Of a stretch of DNA of 22,520 bases, positions 16,633 to 22,520 are shown piece after piece. The DNA is from a virus: the IMG/VR virus record IMGVR_UViG_3300030101_002799, positions 1 through 22,520 of that record; one strand, given 5' to 3'. The translations under genes and the position numbers were made by a program. A model generated the notes under the pieces. That model was not told the origin of the DNA and did not search any database. It worked only from the letters and a program-made list of their open reading frames with translations. The number at the start of each line of letters is the position of its first letter. Position 1 is the stretch's first letter.

Positions 16633-17017
16633 TGAGAAGGCTCCTGTTCCTTATGTGGGCTTGTTTGATATCGGATTTACTCTGTCCGTAGTACTCCACT
16701 GCATGATGGGCTTTGACGAGTTCATTGCAGATCCATTTGCGTCCTGACTTGATATCACCCAAGTATCGTCCGTATTTACCCTTTTTGCTGGTCTTGAGGA
16801 TGACCTCAGACCCGACAGGCGCGAACGATTGAACGAATGATTTAGCCAGTAGTCCATATTTTTTCTCTTCCAGATCTCTTGTGCGAGACTCTGGGGTATC
16901 CACACCATTAAGGCGTATACGCTGACCATGAAGCCAACAATCAAAACCGAGATCAATATCAACATCGACTGTATCTCCATCAATCCATTTTAGAATTACG
17001 CTTTTGTATTCATGCAT
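16613..17017 (-). CDS. Staphylococcal-nuclease-like (thermonuclease) protein
   Basis: I start this at the ATG at 17017, giving 134 residues; a longer frame to 17059 would lie inside the preceding gene and lacks this site's GGAG. The SNase active-site pattern is complete: WIDGDTVDVD with Asp15, RIRLNGVDTPE with Arg35, Asp40, Thr41 and Glu43, and KYGRYLGDI with Arg84. These correspond to Asp21, Arg35, Asp40, Thr41, Glu43 and Arg87 of the staphylococcal enzyme. The domain is about the usual size. There is no signal peptide, so it should act in the cytoplasm, for example on host DNA or recombination intermediates. It starts one base after the PP-loop gene's stop codon. Confidence 0.85.
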   Translation of the reverse strand: MHEYKSVILKWIDGDTVDVDIDLGFDCWLHGQRIRLNGVDTPESRTRDLEEKKYGLLAKSFVQSFAPVGSEVILKTSKKGKYGRYLGDIKSGRKWICNELVKAHHAVEYYGQSKSDIKQAHIRNRSLLNGKHNA

Positions 17018-17018
17018 G

Positions 17019-17858
17019 TCAATCTCCGCAAAAGCATGGCAACGATTCGCTATCATCAAACATGTTCAAATTGTTGGTTGCAATGATTGATAGGTCTTTG
17101 TAACTTCTACCGTAGCTATCAAAAAGTTTGTCCGACCTAGACTCTTGTTCAATCCACCACTCTGCTAGATCAGGTCTTTGCTGAATTATGCTTTTCCTTT
17201 TTCTCTGCCCTTTTAAAAAACACAAGTCGCAGTTACCCCAATCCGTAAGACCATTTATGCTTGGCAAGCTCAGATCAAAATCATTGTTTTCCCAAAACTC
17301 GAACACGGTTTCTTTTGTCACTTTCTCTCGATATAACGGAAGTATCTTTTCAGACCCATCGCTTACTTTCCCTAATAATCGCATGGCCCTTCTAGGTTCA
17401 TCTGCTCGTAAACCAAGCATTGACAAGTACGGCCTCTGAAAACCAACATCACGCAAATATCTATCAATTGTCTGTACCTTTAACTGACCGCTGCACCAAC
17501 GTGTTCGAGGATTAGGAAGTTGACCAATATCATCAATTAGTTTTGAAAACGGCTCCCCAGAACGACTAGCAGTGTCATAAGTAACAATTTTGTAGTGATA
17601 GGTATATTTCATTTCGTCATCATTTTTGCTGCGGCCGTCATATTCAAGCCATGTTATCGGAACATTCCAGTAAAGCTCACAATCTCTGACGAAATCTAAA
17701 GTCTGAGGCATTTCTTTTCCGGTGTTGGCGAAACAAACCTGAAAGTAGTCTGGTAGACAGCCGTTATATGCCTCTAGTACCTTATAAAGCATGAATGCGC
17801 TTGTCCTGCCGCCAGAAAACGAAATCAATGTTTGCTCGTTTGTCTTGTAATAATTCAA
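17019..17858 (-). CDS. PAPS-reductase-like PP-loop ATP pyrophosphatase, Cys-rich
   Basis: The 279-residue protein has the PP-loop SGGRTSA at residues 15-21. Then come FANTGKEMPQTLDFVRDC (residues 43-60), LPNPRTRWCSGQLKVQTIDR (114-133, with Cys122) and a late Cys cluster: CDLC at 210-213 and CFCGD at 275-279. This is the phosphoadenosine-phosphosulfate-reductase-like family found in phages and plasmids. PP-loop enzymes adenylate a substrate, and some related ones thiolate nucleic acids. Cys122, Cys210, Cys213 and one of Cys275/277 could hold a metal or an iron-sulfur cluster (inference). The start is a TTG at 17858 overlapping the TGA of a 30-residue gene (TTGA). No ATG or GTG lies in frame upstream back to a stop at 17991-17993, so the start is uncertain. 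It is downstream of queC, itself a PP-loop enzyme. Confidence 0.75.
   Translation of the reverse strand: MNYYKTNEQTLISFSGGRTSAFMLYKVLEAYNGCLPDYFQVCFANTGKEMPQTLDFVRDCELYWNVPITWLEYDGRSKNDDEMKYTYHYKIVTYDTASRSGEPFSKLIDDIGQLPNPRTRWCSGQLKVQTIDRYLRDVGFQRPYLSMLGLRADEPRRAMRLLGKVSDGSEKILPLYREKVTKETVFEFWENNDFDLSLPSINGLTDWGNCDLCFLKGQRKRKSIIQQRPDLAEWWIEQESRSDKLFDSYGRSYKDLSIIATNNLNMFDDSESLPCFCGD
17024..17027 (-). promoter_or_regulatory. Ribosome binding site of the SNase-like gene
   Basis: On the minus strand GGAG lies six bases before the ATG at 17017, inside the end of the PP-loop gene. It sets the start of the SNase-like protein. Confidence 0.7.
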
Positions 17859-17947
17859 GAAAATATGCCGTTGAGCATCATCATAAGCATCAACAGAAAC
17901 AGTATAGTTGTGGCCGCTGCGTATAGAGTGTCTTGTAGTATTTTCAT
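17855..17947 (-). CDS. 30-residue hydrophobic membrane peptide
   Basis: Between queC and the PP-loop gene a 30-codon frame encodes MKILQDTLYAAATTILFLLM, then LMMMLNGIFS. Residues about 8-27 are a single transmembrane helix. The ATG is three bases after the queC stop, with AGGG six bases before it. The TGA overlaps the TTG of the next gene (TTGA), the same kind of coupling as elsewhere in this unit. It fills the only gap in an otherwise gapless block. Against it, the PP-loop frame is also open across this region, so the frame could be chance. I see no family; single-helix peptides of this size can modulate membrane or lysis proteins. Confidence 0.45.
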   Translation of the reverse strand: MKILQDTLYAAATTILFLLMLMMMLNGIFS

Positions 17948-17950
17948 GTT

Positions 17951-18625
17951 CTACCCTAAATATGTTATTTGATCGGATATGTTTACGCTCTCAAAGCCAG
18001 ATTTTCTAAGTCGGCAACTGGTACATTTTCCACAAGCCTCACCTACCGCTCTTGCGGAATAGCAAGACACACAGTTAGCAAAATCTAAGTAGAGAGCGTT
18101 AGCAATCTGAATAATTTGGGATTTGCATTTGCCTATTAAGGGAGTTTTAAGCTCTATCGTGTGGCCTTGCGTGGTTTTTTTAGTTGCCACATTGATAGTG
18201 TGTTGAAACGCCTCAATAAACGAACGGCGGCAATCGGGATAACCATCGAAATCTAAAGCGTTGACACCAATATAAATGGCCTCTGCACCAATGCTGTCGG
18301 CCCAAGACAATGCGTAAGACAAAAAAATTACGTTGCGGGCTGGGACATAAGTAACAGGAACGCCGTCACCGTCTTGCTCTGGCAACTCAATGTTGTGGTT
18401 AATAAGCGCGGAATCAGTTAGGAAACTTAAATCCAGAGAGACAATACTATGCTTTTTTGCCCCCATATTGGCAGCGAGTGTTGTCGCTGCGTCTATCTCT
18501 ACACGGTGTCTCTGTCCATAATCAAAAGTAAGTGCAAAACATTCTTGGTAATATAGCTTCGCAATGGCGAAACAAGTGGCTGAGTCTAACCCGCCTGATA
18601 ACAACACAATCGCTCTGTGTCTCAC
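17951..18625 (-). CDS. queC: 7-cyano-7-deazaguanine (preQ0) synthase QueC
   Basis: The 224-residue protein contains the PP-loop SGGLDSAT at 10-17, LTFDYGQRHRVEI at 32-44, VPARNVIFLSYALS at 94-107 and GVNALDFDGYPDCR at 120-133. It ends with the zinc site CVSCYSARAVGEACGKCTSC, where Cys188, Cys198, Cys201 and Cys204 are the expected ligands. Length is normal for the family. QueC uses ATP and ammonia to turn 7-carboxy-7-deazaguanine into preQ0. In phages this enzyme feeds DNA modification, and the DpdA-like gene two positions upstream supports that use. It starts at a GTG two bases after the queE stop codon, at the family's usual N-terminus. Confidence 0.95.
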   Translation of the reverse strand: MRHRAIVLLSGGLDSATCFAIAKLYYQECFALTFDYGQRHRVEIDAATTLAANMGAKKHSIVSLDLSFLTDSALINHNIELPEQDGDGVPVTYVPARNVIFLSYALSWADSIGAEAIYIGVNALDFDGYPDCRRSFIEAFQHTINVATKKTTQGHTIELKTPLIGKCKSQIIQIANALYLDFANCVSCYSARAVGEACGKCTSCRLRKSGFESVNISDQITYLG

Positions 18626-18627
18626 AA

Positions 18628-19278
18628 TTACTTACCCGCCACATCACCCCAAAGCAGTTTATGCTGTTGGAGTTGCATTCGGACATTTAGCTGGTCATTT
18701 AAAATCCACTCTGCTAACTCGGTAGCGTCCTGTTTACCGTGTGCAGGAGAGAAAAAGATATGCTGTACTTTCTCCGTCAAGTTGTACTGAATTGTCTTTG
18801 ATTTTGACCATGCGTAATCCACTGCGTCACAAATCACAAACTTAACTTGGTCTTTCCTTTTGAGCAAACCCACGTTCTGCCATAAGTTTTTATCTGACTG
18901 CATTGATCCAGGTGTTTTGAGGTCAAGGACAACAGACACTCGACGATCAATGTTATCAATCGGTAATGCGCCGCTCGTCTCTAATGATACGTCCCGACCA
19001 GTAGCAGCTAATGCACCTAACAAAGTTCGACAGTCTGGCTGTGCTAACGGTTCACCGCCAGTGACAGTGATGTAACCACAGTCAAAACCCATCACTTGTT
19101 GCAATATTTGTTGTATAGATTGCCGATTACCGCCGCTAAACGCGTATTCAGTGTCGCAATATATGCATCGTAGTGGGCAGCCAGTTAGACGTACAAACAC
19201 AGTAGGACGACCCACAGTGTGAGATTCACCTTGGATGCTGTGGAATATTTCAGTCACTCTAAATTTAGGCTCTTCCAT
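18628..19278 (-). CDS. queE: 7-carboxy-7-deazaguanine synthase QueE (radical SAM)
   Basis: From the ATG at 19278 the protein has 216 residues and begins with the family's N-terminus, EPKFRVTEIFHSIQGESHTV. The radical SAM cluster motif is CPLRCIYCD, with Cys34, Cys38 and Cys41 (C-x3-C-x2-C). It is followed by YITVTGGEPLAQ (the SAM-binding GGEP), DVSLETSG and VVLDLKTPGS. QueE converts CPH4 to CDG. The start I chose is one base after the dpdA stop codon; a longer frame to 19344 would lie inside dpdA and add nothing typical of the family. There is no strong ribosome binding site, so coupling to dpdA is likely. The substrate comes from FolE and QueD, which are not visible here. Confidence 0.95.
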   Translation of the reverse strand: MEEPKFRVTEIFHSIQGESHTVGRPTVFVRLTGCPLRCIYCDTEYAFSGGNRQSIQQILQQVMGFDCGYITVTGGEPLAQPDCRTLLGALAATGRDVSLETSGALPIDNIDRRVSVVLDLKTPGSMQSDKNLWQNVGLLKRKDQVKFVICDAVDYAWSKSKTIQYNLTEKVQHIFFSPAHGKQDATELAEWILNDQLNVRMQLQQHKLLWGDVAGK

Positions 19279-19279
19279 G

Positions 19280-19924
19280 CTATGTGAGTGGTACGCCGTT
19301 AAGTTGTTCAGGGTATTTATCGAAAATGCTAATGTTCTGACCAAGCGTGTGTTCTCCCTTTACAAAAGATACTACCTCGCGGAGCATATGATCGTATTTA
19401 CTGATGCCAGATCCATCAATTGAGTCAGCAATATCTATCCAATTAGATAGCCGTTCAACGGTATTTACCCTGCCAATATGTACCCACTTACCTAGCATTT
19501 TGGCAGTGCGGCAAGTTTGTATTGCCTCTGGGCTTATTTTGAAAGCATCAGAACCGCCAACAAACACCGCAGATATCTTGCGCCAAGGGATGCTTACATC
19601 ATTGATGCCGTCCTGAAGCACTAAAGCGCGAGGCAATCCGTTAGTCCGTAATTCAAATTCTTCAAACAATTCCATAGTTCTTTGAGCATTACCCACGATG
19701 TCGGGCAAACAGATAAACTTTGCCATCTTGATTGTTTCCGTTTCATCTACAAGTCTTTCCCATGTCTTTCGATTAAAAGTTTTGAAACAACCGTTGTCTA
19801 GCCCATAAGGTCTATCACCAATCGCATTAGCCGTTAACGGTGTACGCAATTGCCAGAACTCATAATCAAACTGGGTAGACCGTTCGATCAGTCGTTTAGG
19901 GCTTGCATCAAGCATAATTTTCAT
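19280..19924 (-). CDS. dpdA: DpdA-like DNA-guanine transglycosylase (short phage form)
   Basis: The 214-residue protein has features of short TGT-like DpdA proteins: RPYGLDNGCFK with Asp43, KFICLPDIVGNAQRTMELFE with Asp75, and RALVLQDGIND with Asp105. AVFVGGSDAFK follows with Asp126, then GKWVHIGRVNTVERL and a late DSIDGSGISKYDHM. TGT enzymes use Asp for base exchange, and the GG-S-D patch resembles their substrate pocket. The zinc-binding C-terminus of bacterial TGT is absent, as expected for phage DpdA. Known DpdA enzymes put preQ0 or derivatives into DNA in place of guanine. Here queE and queC follow directly, giving both base supply and insertion. The start is an ATGA overlap with the sigma-like gene. 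Which Asp are catalytic is not provable by eye. Confidence 0.85.
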   Translation of the reverse strand: MKIMLDASPKRLIERSTQFDYEFWQLRTPLTANAIGDRPYGLDNGCFKTFNRKTWERLVDETETIKMAKFICLPDIVGNAQRTMELFEEFELRTNGLPRALVLQDGINDVSIPWRKISAVFVGGSDAFKISPEAIQTCRTAKMLGKWVHIGRVNTVERLSNWIDIADSIDGSGISKYDHMLREVVSFVKGEHTLGQNISIFDKYPEQLNGVPLT

Positions 19925-20511
19925 AAGTCATCCTCTAGGTATGCTTTTAGGTCTCCTGACCGCGTGGGGTTTCGTAAGTATCTCATTCCTTTGTTATAGA
20001 TTTGTCTAGTTCGCTCAAGGGAACGCCCAATCTGCTCTCCAATTTCGGTAAACGTATGCTCTCGCTCATAGTCCTGTATACCATGACGCATCTTGATAAC
20101 CTTGCTTAGGCGGGGTGGTAATGAGCTGAGAGCTTCATAAATGTCAGACTGTGCTTGTTCCGTTATTAATAGTTGCTCTGCGGTTTTGTTCTCAAGAAAA
20201 TTGCTAGACATCATTTCTGACATATTCAATTCGACCTGTGCCTTATTAGCCTCAAGTGGATCAAGGATGTTTTGGGGCGGGAACATATCTTCAATGCCAA
20301 TCATAAGAAAATCGGCGAGTTTCTGGACGGATGTAACGACTCTTCCAACCTTATTCACGGGTGCAATCTTCAGATTAAGCATCTTTCCTATTTCAGTCTG
20401 AGTCACGCCAGAAGCCCGATGAAGCTCTGCTGCTGTTTGATATCCCCTCTGTCTCATCTGAGTCAGTAGGTAGTTATTCTTAACCTTTATCTCAATTGAA
20501 TAATCCTTCAC
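19921..20511 (-). CDS. Regulator fusing XRE-type helix-turn-helix to sigma-70 region 4
   Basis: The 196-residue protein starts at a GTG at 20511, with AGGA shortly upstream. Residues about 15-75 look like a Cro/C1 (XRE) domain: YQTAAELHRASGVTQTEIGK holds the helix-turn-helix, and it ends ADFLMIGIEDMFPP, the usual exit of such domains. A linker of about 45 residues follows. Residues about 125-182 are a sigma-70 region 4: LPPRLSKVIKMRHGI, then HTFTEIGEQIGRSLERTRQI and NKGMRYLRNP. Regions 1 to 3 of sigma are missing, so it should not act as a full sigma factor. It could bind -35-like elements and the RNA polymerase beta flap, like some phage sigma appropriators (inference). It is coupled to dpdA by an ATGA overlap. 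Confidence 0.8.
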   Translation of the reverse strand: MKDYSIEIKVKNNYLLTQMRQRGYQTAAELHRASGVTQTEIGKMLNLKIAPVNKVGRVVTSVQKLADFLMIGIEDMFPPQNILDPLEANKAQVELNMSEMMSSNFLENKTAEQLLITEQAQSDIYEALSSLPPRLSKVIKMRHGIQDYEREHTFTEIGEQIGRSLERTRQIYNKGMRYLRNPTRSGDLKAYLEDDL

Positions 20512-20546
20512 AGGTCATCCTTTATCTCTTTTAGTGTTTGTATTTC

Positions 20547-20963
20547 TCACTTTGACTCCCGCCGATAATCGCGTATAAATTTATTCCCCTTCCTGACATT
20601 GCACCGTTTGCAAAGTATTTGTAGGTTATTTTCGTCTTTACTTAACTCTGGGAATAGGCTCGTTGGGGCGATATGGTCAATATGAAGTTGTGCGTCTGTA
20701 GCAGTTGCTCCGCAACTCTGGCATTTAAATTCTAATTTATTGATGGACTCTTTCTTATGTCCCATTCCTACGAACTGGTTACCTCTAGCCTCAACGTGTT
20801 CAATAAACGATTTAACCAGCTCATCAATTATTTCTCCCTGTGACTTTTTCGTTTGAGCACTCTTTAGCGCGAGACTCTCACAAGTGCCATCACTCAGATT
20901 AAAGGTCTTACGGCTTTTTCCTACCCCCGCAAAGCAAGATTTACTGCTTGGCTTCCAGTCCAT
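20547..20963 (-). CDS. HNH endonuclease
   Basis: The 138-residue protein starts at the ATG at 20963, which shares its A with the stop of the 49-residue gene (TGATG), with AAGGA before it. Residues 80-125 are a zinc-ribbon HNH domain: FKCQSCGA with Cys81 and Cys84, LHIDHIAPTSLF with His94, Asp96 and His97, ENNLQILCKRCNVRKGNKF with Asn113, Cys118 and Cys121. The first 70 residues contain TFNLSDGTCESLALKSAQTK and a helix EIIDELVKSFIEHVEA, perhaps a ribbon-helix-helix DNA-binding part. It may be a homing-type or packaging-type nuclease. Its place in a recombination operon also allows a role in DNA processing. Confidence 0.85.
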   Translation of the reverse strand: MDWKPSSKSCFAGVGKSRKTFNLSDGTCESLALKSAQTKKSQGEIIDELVKSFIEHVEARGNQFVGMGHKKESINKLEFKCQSCGATATDAQLHIDHIAPTSLFPELSKDENNLQILCKRCNVRKGNKFIRDYRRESK

Positions 20964-21112
20964 CACGTATCCTTCATTTGGTCTAATTTGTCTTTTATTT
21001 CTTCTAGTTGGTCTTTCAATTCATCAACAATGTCGGATAGCTTAGTAACGCGCCTAGCCACTTCCATCAACTCTTCCGTTTCTTGCTCAGTCATCTCTAA
21101 ACTTATCTTCAT
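20963..21112 (-). CDS. 49-residue charged coiled-coil protein
   Basis: The frame encodes MKISLEMTEQETEELMEVAR, then RVTKLSDIVDELKDQLEEIK and DKLDQMKDT. It is coupled on both sides: ATGA with the NinB-like gene at its start and TGATG with the HNH gene at its end. Such exact coupling at both ends is strong support for a real gene. The sequence is one amphipathic helix with Leu/Ile/Val in heptad spacing, so it probably forms a dimeric or hetero-oligomeric coiled coil. No function is recognised; an adaptor for the HNH or NinB-like neighbour is possible. Confidence 0.7.
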   Translation of the reverse strand: MKISLEMTEQETEELMEVARRVTKLSDIVDELKDQLEEIKDKLDQMKDT

Positions 21113-21576
21113 TGGTTTTGGCTTCCGCTATATTCTAAATAATCTCCCTGTGCCTCTAACAATAGCCCCTCTTCTGCAAAGAACGACTGCATCCAATCCA
21201 AAAAGAAGGTCATCTCACCTTTTGTCCAGTTGCCACTAGATGTGAGATCTGTTTTACGCTGCTTGGTCTCAGGGTTTATCAAGGTCTGAACTAGGAAGCT
21301 CTGTTTGGTATCGCTGTAGCAACGCATCTTGCAGTAGCGTTTCATGCTCTCAAGCTCGATGTCAGAGACTTTACTCTTGAAAGTAAACTTGGCAGCTTCG
21401 CGTAGCCAGATGTGAAACAGGGCGTTCTGGGACAGACCACGCAGTGAAAATACCTTGCAGTCCATCCCCTCACTTGAAAACGCTATCGACACCTGCCCTT
21501 CCTTCTGCAATACACGCGCAGCAGAGCGGAACACGGTTTTGAGGTCATCCTCATTGTAGACAGCGTGAGTTTCCAT
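21109..21576 (-). CDS. NinB-like recombination protein
   Basis: The 155-residue protein shows the pattern of lambda NinB (Orf). It has an N-terminal helix and strands, then SLRGLSQNALFHIWLREAAK (residues 44-63), which lines up with the SLDQN-x3-W motif of NinB. Later LTSSGNWTKGEMTFFLDWMQ (111-130) and FFAEEGLLLEAQGDYLEY line up with its STS-x-M-x3-EF and final helix. In lambda this protein is a recombination mediator that helps exchange SSB for recombinase on single-stranded DNA. Here it starts on a TGATG overlap with ssb, which supports that function. The alignment is from memory and by eye, so the family call is moderate. The middle is Lys/Cys/Tyr-rich (KRYCKMRCYSDTKQS). Confidence 0.55.
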   Translation of the reverse strand: METHAVYNEDDLKTVFRSAARVLQKEGQVSIAFSSEGMDCKVFSLRGLSQNALFHIWLREAAKFTFKSKVSDIELESMKRYCKMRCYSDTKQSFLVQTLINPETKQRKTDLTSSGNWTKGEMTFFLDWMQSFFAEEGLLLEAQGDYLEYSGSQNQ

Positions 21577-21977
21577 CAGAACGGTATGTCATCATCAAAG
21601 TCATCAAACTGAGGCATTGGTGAGCTTGCTGCTATGTCTTGCTTGGTGGGTTCTACCGACTCAGGGGTGTACACAAGCTCTATGGTCACAGCGACTATCT
21701 GTGTCTTCCATACCTTATGCTTCTGACCATCCCCAAAGTCCTTGTCATAACTGGAGTTCTGTAGACGGCCCTCTACATAAAGCCTAGATCCTTTATGGAC
21801 ATACTTAGATATAAAGTTGTCCACAACCGCCCCGAATGCCACGCAGTCGTGATAGGTGGCTACGTCTTTAAAGTTGGTAGCCAGTGAAAAGTTCGCTACC
21901 GCTGTGTCTTTTGCTTGCCTGATGCTTGGATCTTTCACCACCGTACCGACAATAATCGCTTTGTTTACGCCTTTCAT
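21576..21977 (-). CDS. ssb: Single-stranded DNA-binding protein
   Basis: The 133-residue protein begins MKGVNKAIIVGTVVKDPSIR, the OB-fold start of bacterial SSB. Then come VANFSLATNF, DCVAFGAVVDNFISKYVHKG, SRLYVEGRLQ and QIVAVTIELV. After a short linker it ends in DDFDDDIPF, the acidic tip that recruits partner proteins. I start at 21977, where the ATG overlaps the exonuclease stop (ATGA) and a GGAG lies seven bases upstream; the ATG at 21995 is inside the exonuclease gene. It would coat single-stranded DNA in replication and support the Exo and NinB-like neighbours. Confidence 0.95.
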   Translation of the reverse strand: MKGVNKAIIVGTVVKDPSIRQAKDTAVANFSLATNFKDVATYHDCVAFGAVVDNFISKYVHKGSRLYVEGRLQNSSYDKDFGDGQKHKVWKTQIVAVTIELVYTPESVEPTKQDIAASSPMPQFDDFDDDIPF

Positions 21978-22520
21978 ATCTTTACTCCATCCCATTGGAA
22001 CTTATTAACGCTCTCATCGATCATCAGGACAGCTTCCTGTAGATTTATAACAAGCTCGTTTATGAGGTCATCATCCCTGTAGGTTCGGATCATAAATGGC
22101 CTCATCTTCGGGTGATATGACATAAAATCCCAAAAGCCCCTGCCCGTAACAAACATACAGCCCTGCACCTGTAGCAGATACTTGGAAGGCAGCTTCCCTG
22201 CTCTCAGGTATTCAACATGCGTACCCTGTAACGGGCATTTGATCTCAAGCCCACCAATCAGACCGTCCTGCTCCTTATCAATGAGGCCATCAGGACTGCA
22301 TCCGACTTCCATATTAGGATGCTTAATGAAGTCCACCTGCCTGACATCAACCTCTTCAATAAGCTGATACATCGCCCTGGCTTCATCTTCCAGGCTAGTG
22401 CCGCGCTCCATTGGTTCAGTGATTTTTACGTAGGTAGGATCTCCAGTGAGCTTCTCTGCTATTAGGGCGTTCACATAGCCGTTAAAGGACGTGCTACGCT
22501 TACCCGCAGTGGTGACTACC
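21974..22520 (-). CDS. YqaJ/lambda-Exo-like recombination exonuclease, N-terminus cut by window edge
   Basis: The frame is open to the window edge; 181 residues are visible and there is no start, because the GTG at 22474 is an internal valine. It opens VVTTAGKRSTSFNGYVNALI, then MERGTSLEDEARAMYQLIEE, GCSPDGLIDKEQDGLIGGLE, then EIKCPLQGTHVEYL and YLLQVQGCMFVTGR. The GxxLExxAR, SPDG, EIKCP and LQVQG patches mark the YqaJ-type PD-(D/E)xK nuclease fold, with Asp of SPDG and Glu/Lys of EIK as metal and catalytic residues. Such enzymes resect double-strand ends for phage recombination. It is first of the minus-strand genes visible and is coupled to ssb by ATGA. The missing part should include the N-terminal helix and the first conserved residues. 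Confidence 0.85.
   Translation of the reverse strand, partial: VVTTAGKRSTSFNGYVNALIAEKLTGDPTYVKITEPMERGTSLEDEARAMYQLIEEVDVRQVDFIKHPNMEVGCSPDGLIDKEQDGLIGGLEIKCPLQGTHVEYLRAGKLPSKYLLQVQGCMFVTGRGFWDFMSYHPKMRPFMIRTYRDDDLINELVINLQEAVLMIDESVNKFQWDGVKI
21985..21988 (-). promoter_or_regulatory. Ribosome binding site of ssb
   Basis: GGAG on the minus strand, seven bases before the ATG at 21977. It supports this start instead of the ATG at 21995, whose codon lies upstream of the site. Confidence 0.7.

Noticed and set aside
17018-17059. N-terminal extension of the SNase-like protein
   Set aside because: It is wholly inside the PP-loop gene. The ATG at 17017 has a well-placed GGAG and fits the family's length.
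17019-17858. DndC of a phosphorothioate DNA modification system
   Set aside because: The family is related, but no DndA, DndB, DndD or DndE partner is in the window, and the PP-loop reads SGGRTS. I keep the neutral PAPS-reductase-like name.
18628-19344. Longer QueE start at 19344
   Set aside because: The extra 22 residues lie inside dpdA and precede the family's normal N-terminus. The ATG at 19278 is one base after the dpdA stop.

Overview
The window looks like part of the genome of a tailed, probably short-tailed (podovirus-like), double-stranded DNA phage. Genes are packed head to tail with 1-20 base overlaps (ATGA, TGATG and TAATG junctions). I saw no ribosomal RNA, tRNA, integrase, CRISPR array or insertion sequence. 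The style of several proteins suggests a marine Gram-negative host: a fibre N-terminus carrying a cupredoxin-like insert, lipoprotein and signal-peptide genes, and a lysis module with a 3-TM holin. The host assignment is inference.

Left half, 1-15975, plus strand, structure and lysis. The end of a small conserved gene (1-206) is followed by a 926-residue fibre-like protein with a Gly-Asn-Val-Thr repeat, a cupredoxin-like domain and a probable seven-bladed beta-propeller. After it come a small fibre companion and a block of exported or membrane proteins: an Asn/Thr-rich secreted protein, a signal-anchored protein with a possible nidogen-like domain, and a membrane-anchored coiled coil. Next is a lysis-like cassette (class 3 lipase, lipoprotein, 3-TM holin). 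A collagen-repeat virion protein leads into a T7-like order: tail tubular A-like, tail tubular B-like, a tiny fibre-adaptor protein, and three large candidate internal virion or ejection proteins.

Right half, 15976-22520, minus strand, read from right to left. It starts with a recombination module: a YqaJ/lambda-Exo type nuclease (cut by the window edge), SSB, a NinB-like protein, a 49-residue coiled coil and an HNH nuclease. Next is a regulator joining an XRE-type helix-turn-helix to sigma-70 region 4. It is translationally coupled to a 7-deazaguanine DNA-modification block: a short DpdA-like transglycosylase, QueE and QueC. The strand ends with a 30-residue hydrophobic peptide gene, a PP-loop PAPS-reductase-like protein, a staphylococcal-nuclease-like protein, a small unknown protein and a NinG-like protein. 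The two transcription units meet tail to tail with no base between the stop codons.

The most interesting system is the minus-strand block. It predicts that this phage replaces some guanines in its DNA with preQ0 or a derivative as protection against restriction. The switch-like sigma/XRE fusion and the adjacent Cys-rich PP-loop protein are unexplained partners. FolE and QueD, the first two steps of the pathway, are not in the window; they may lie elsewhere in the phage genome or be supplied by the host.
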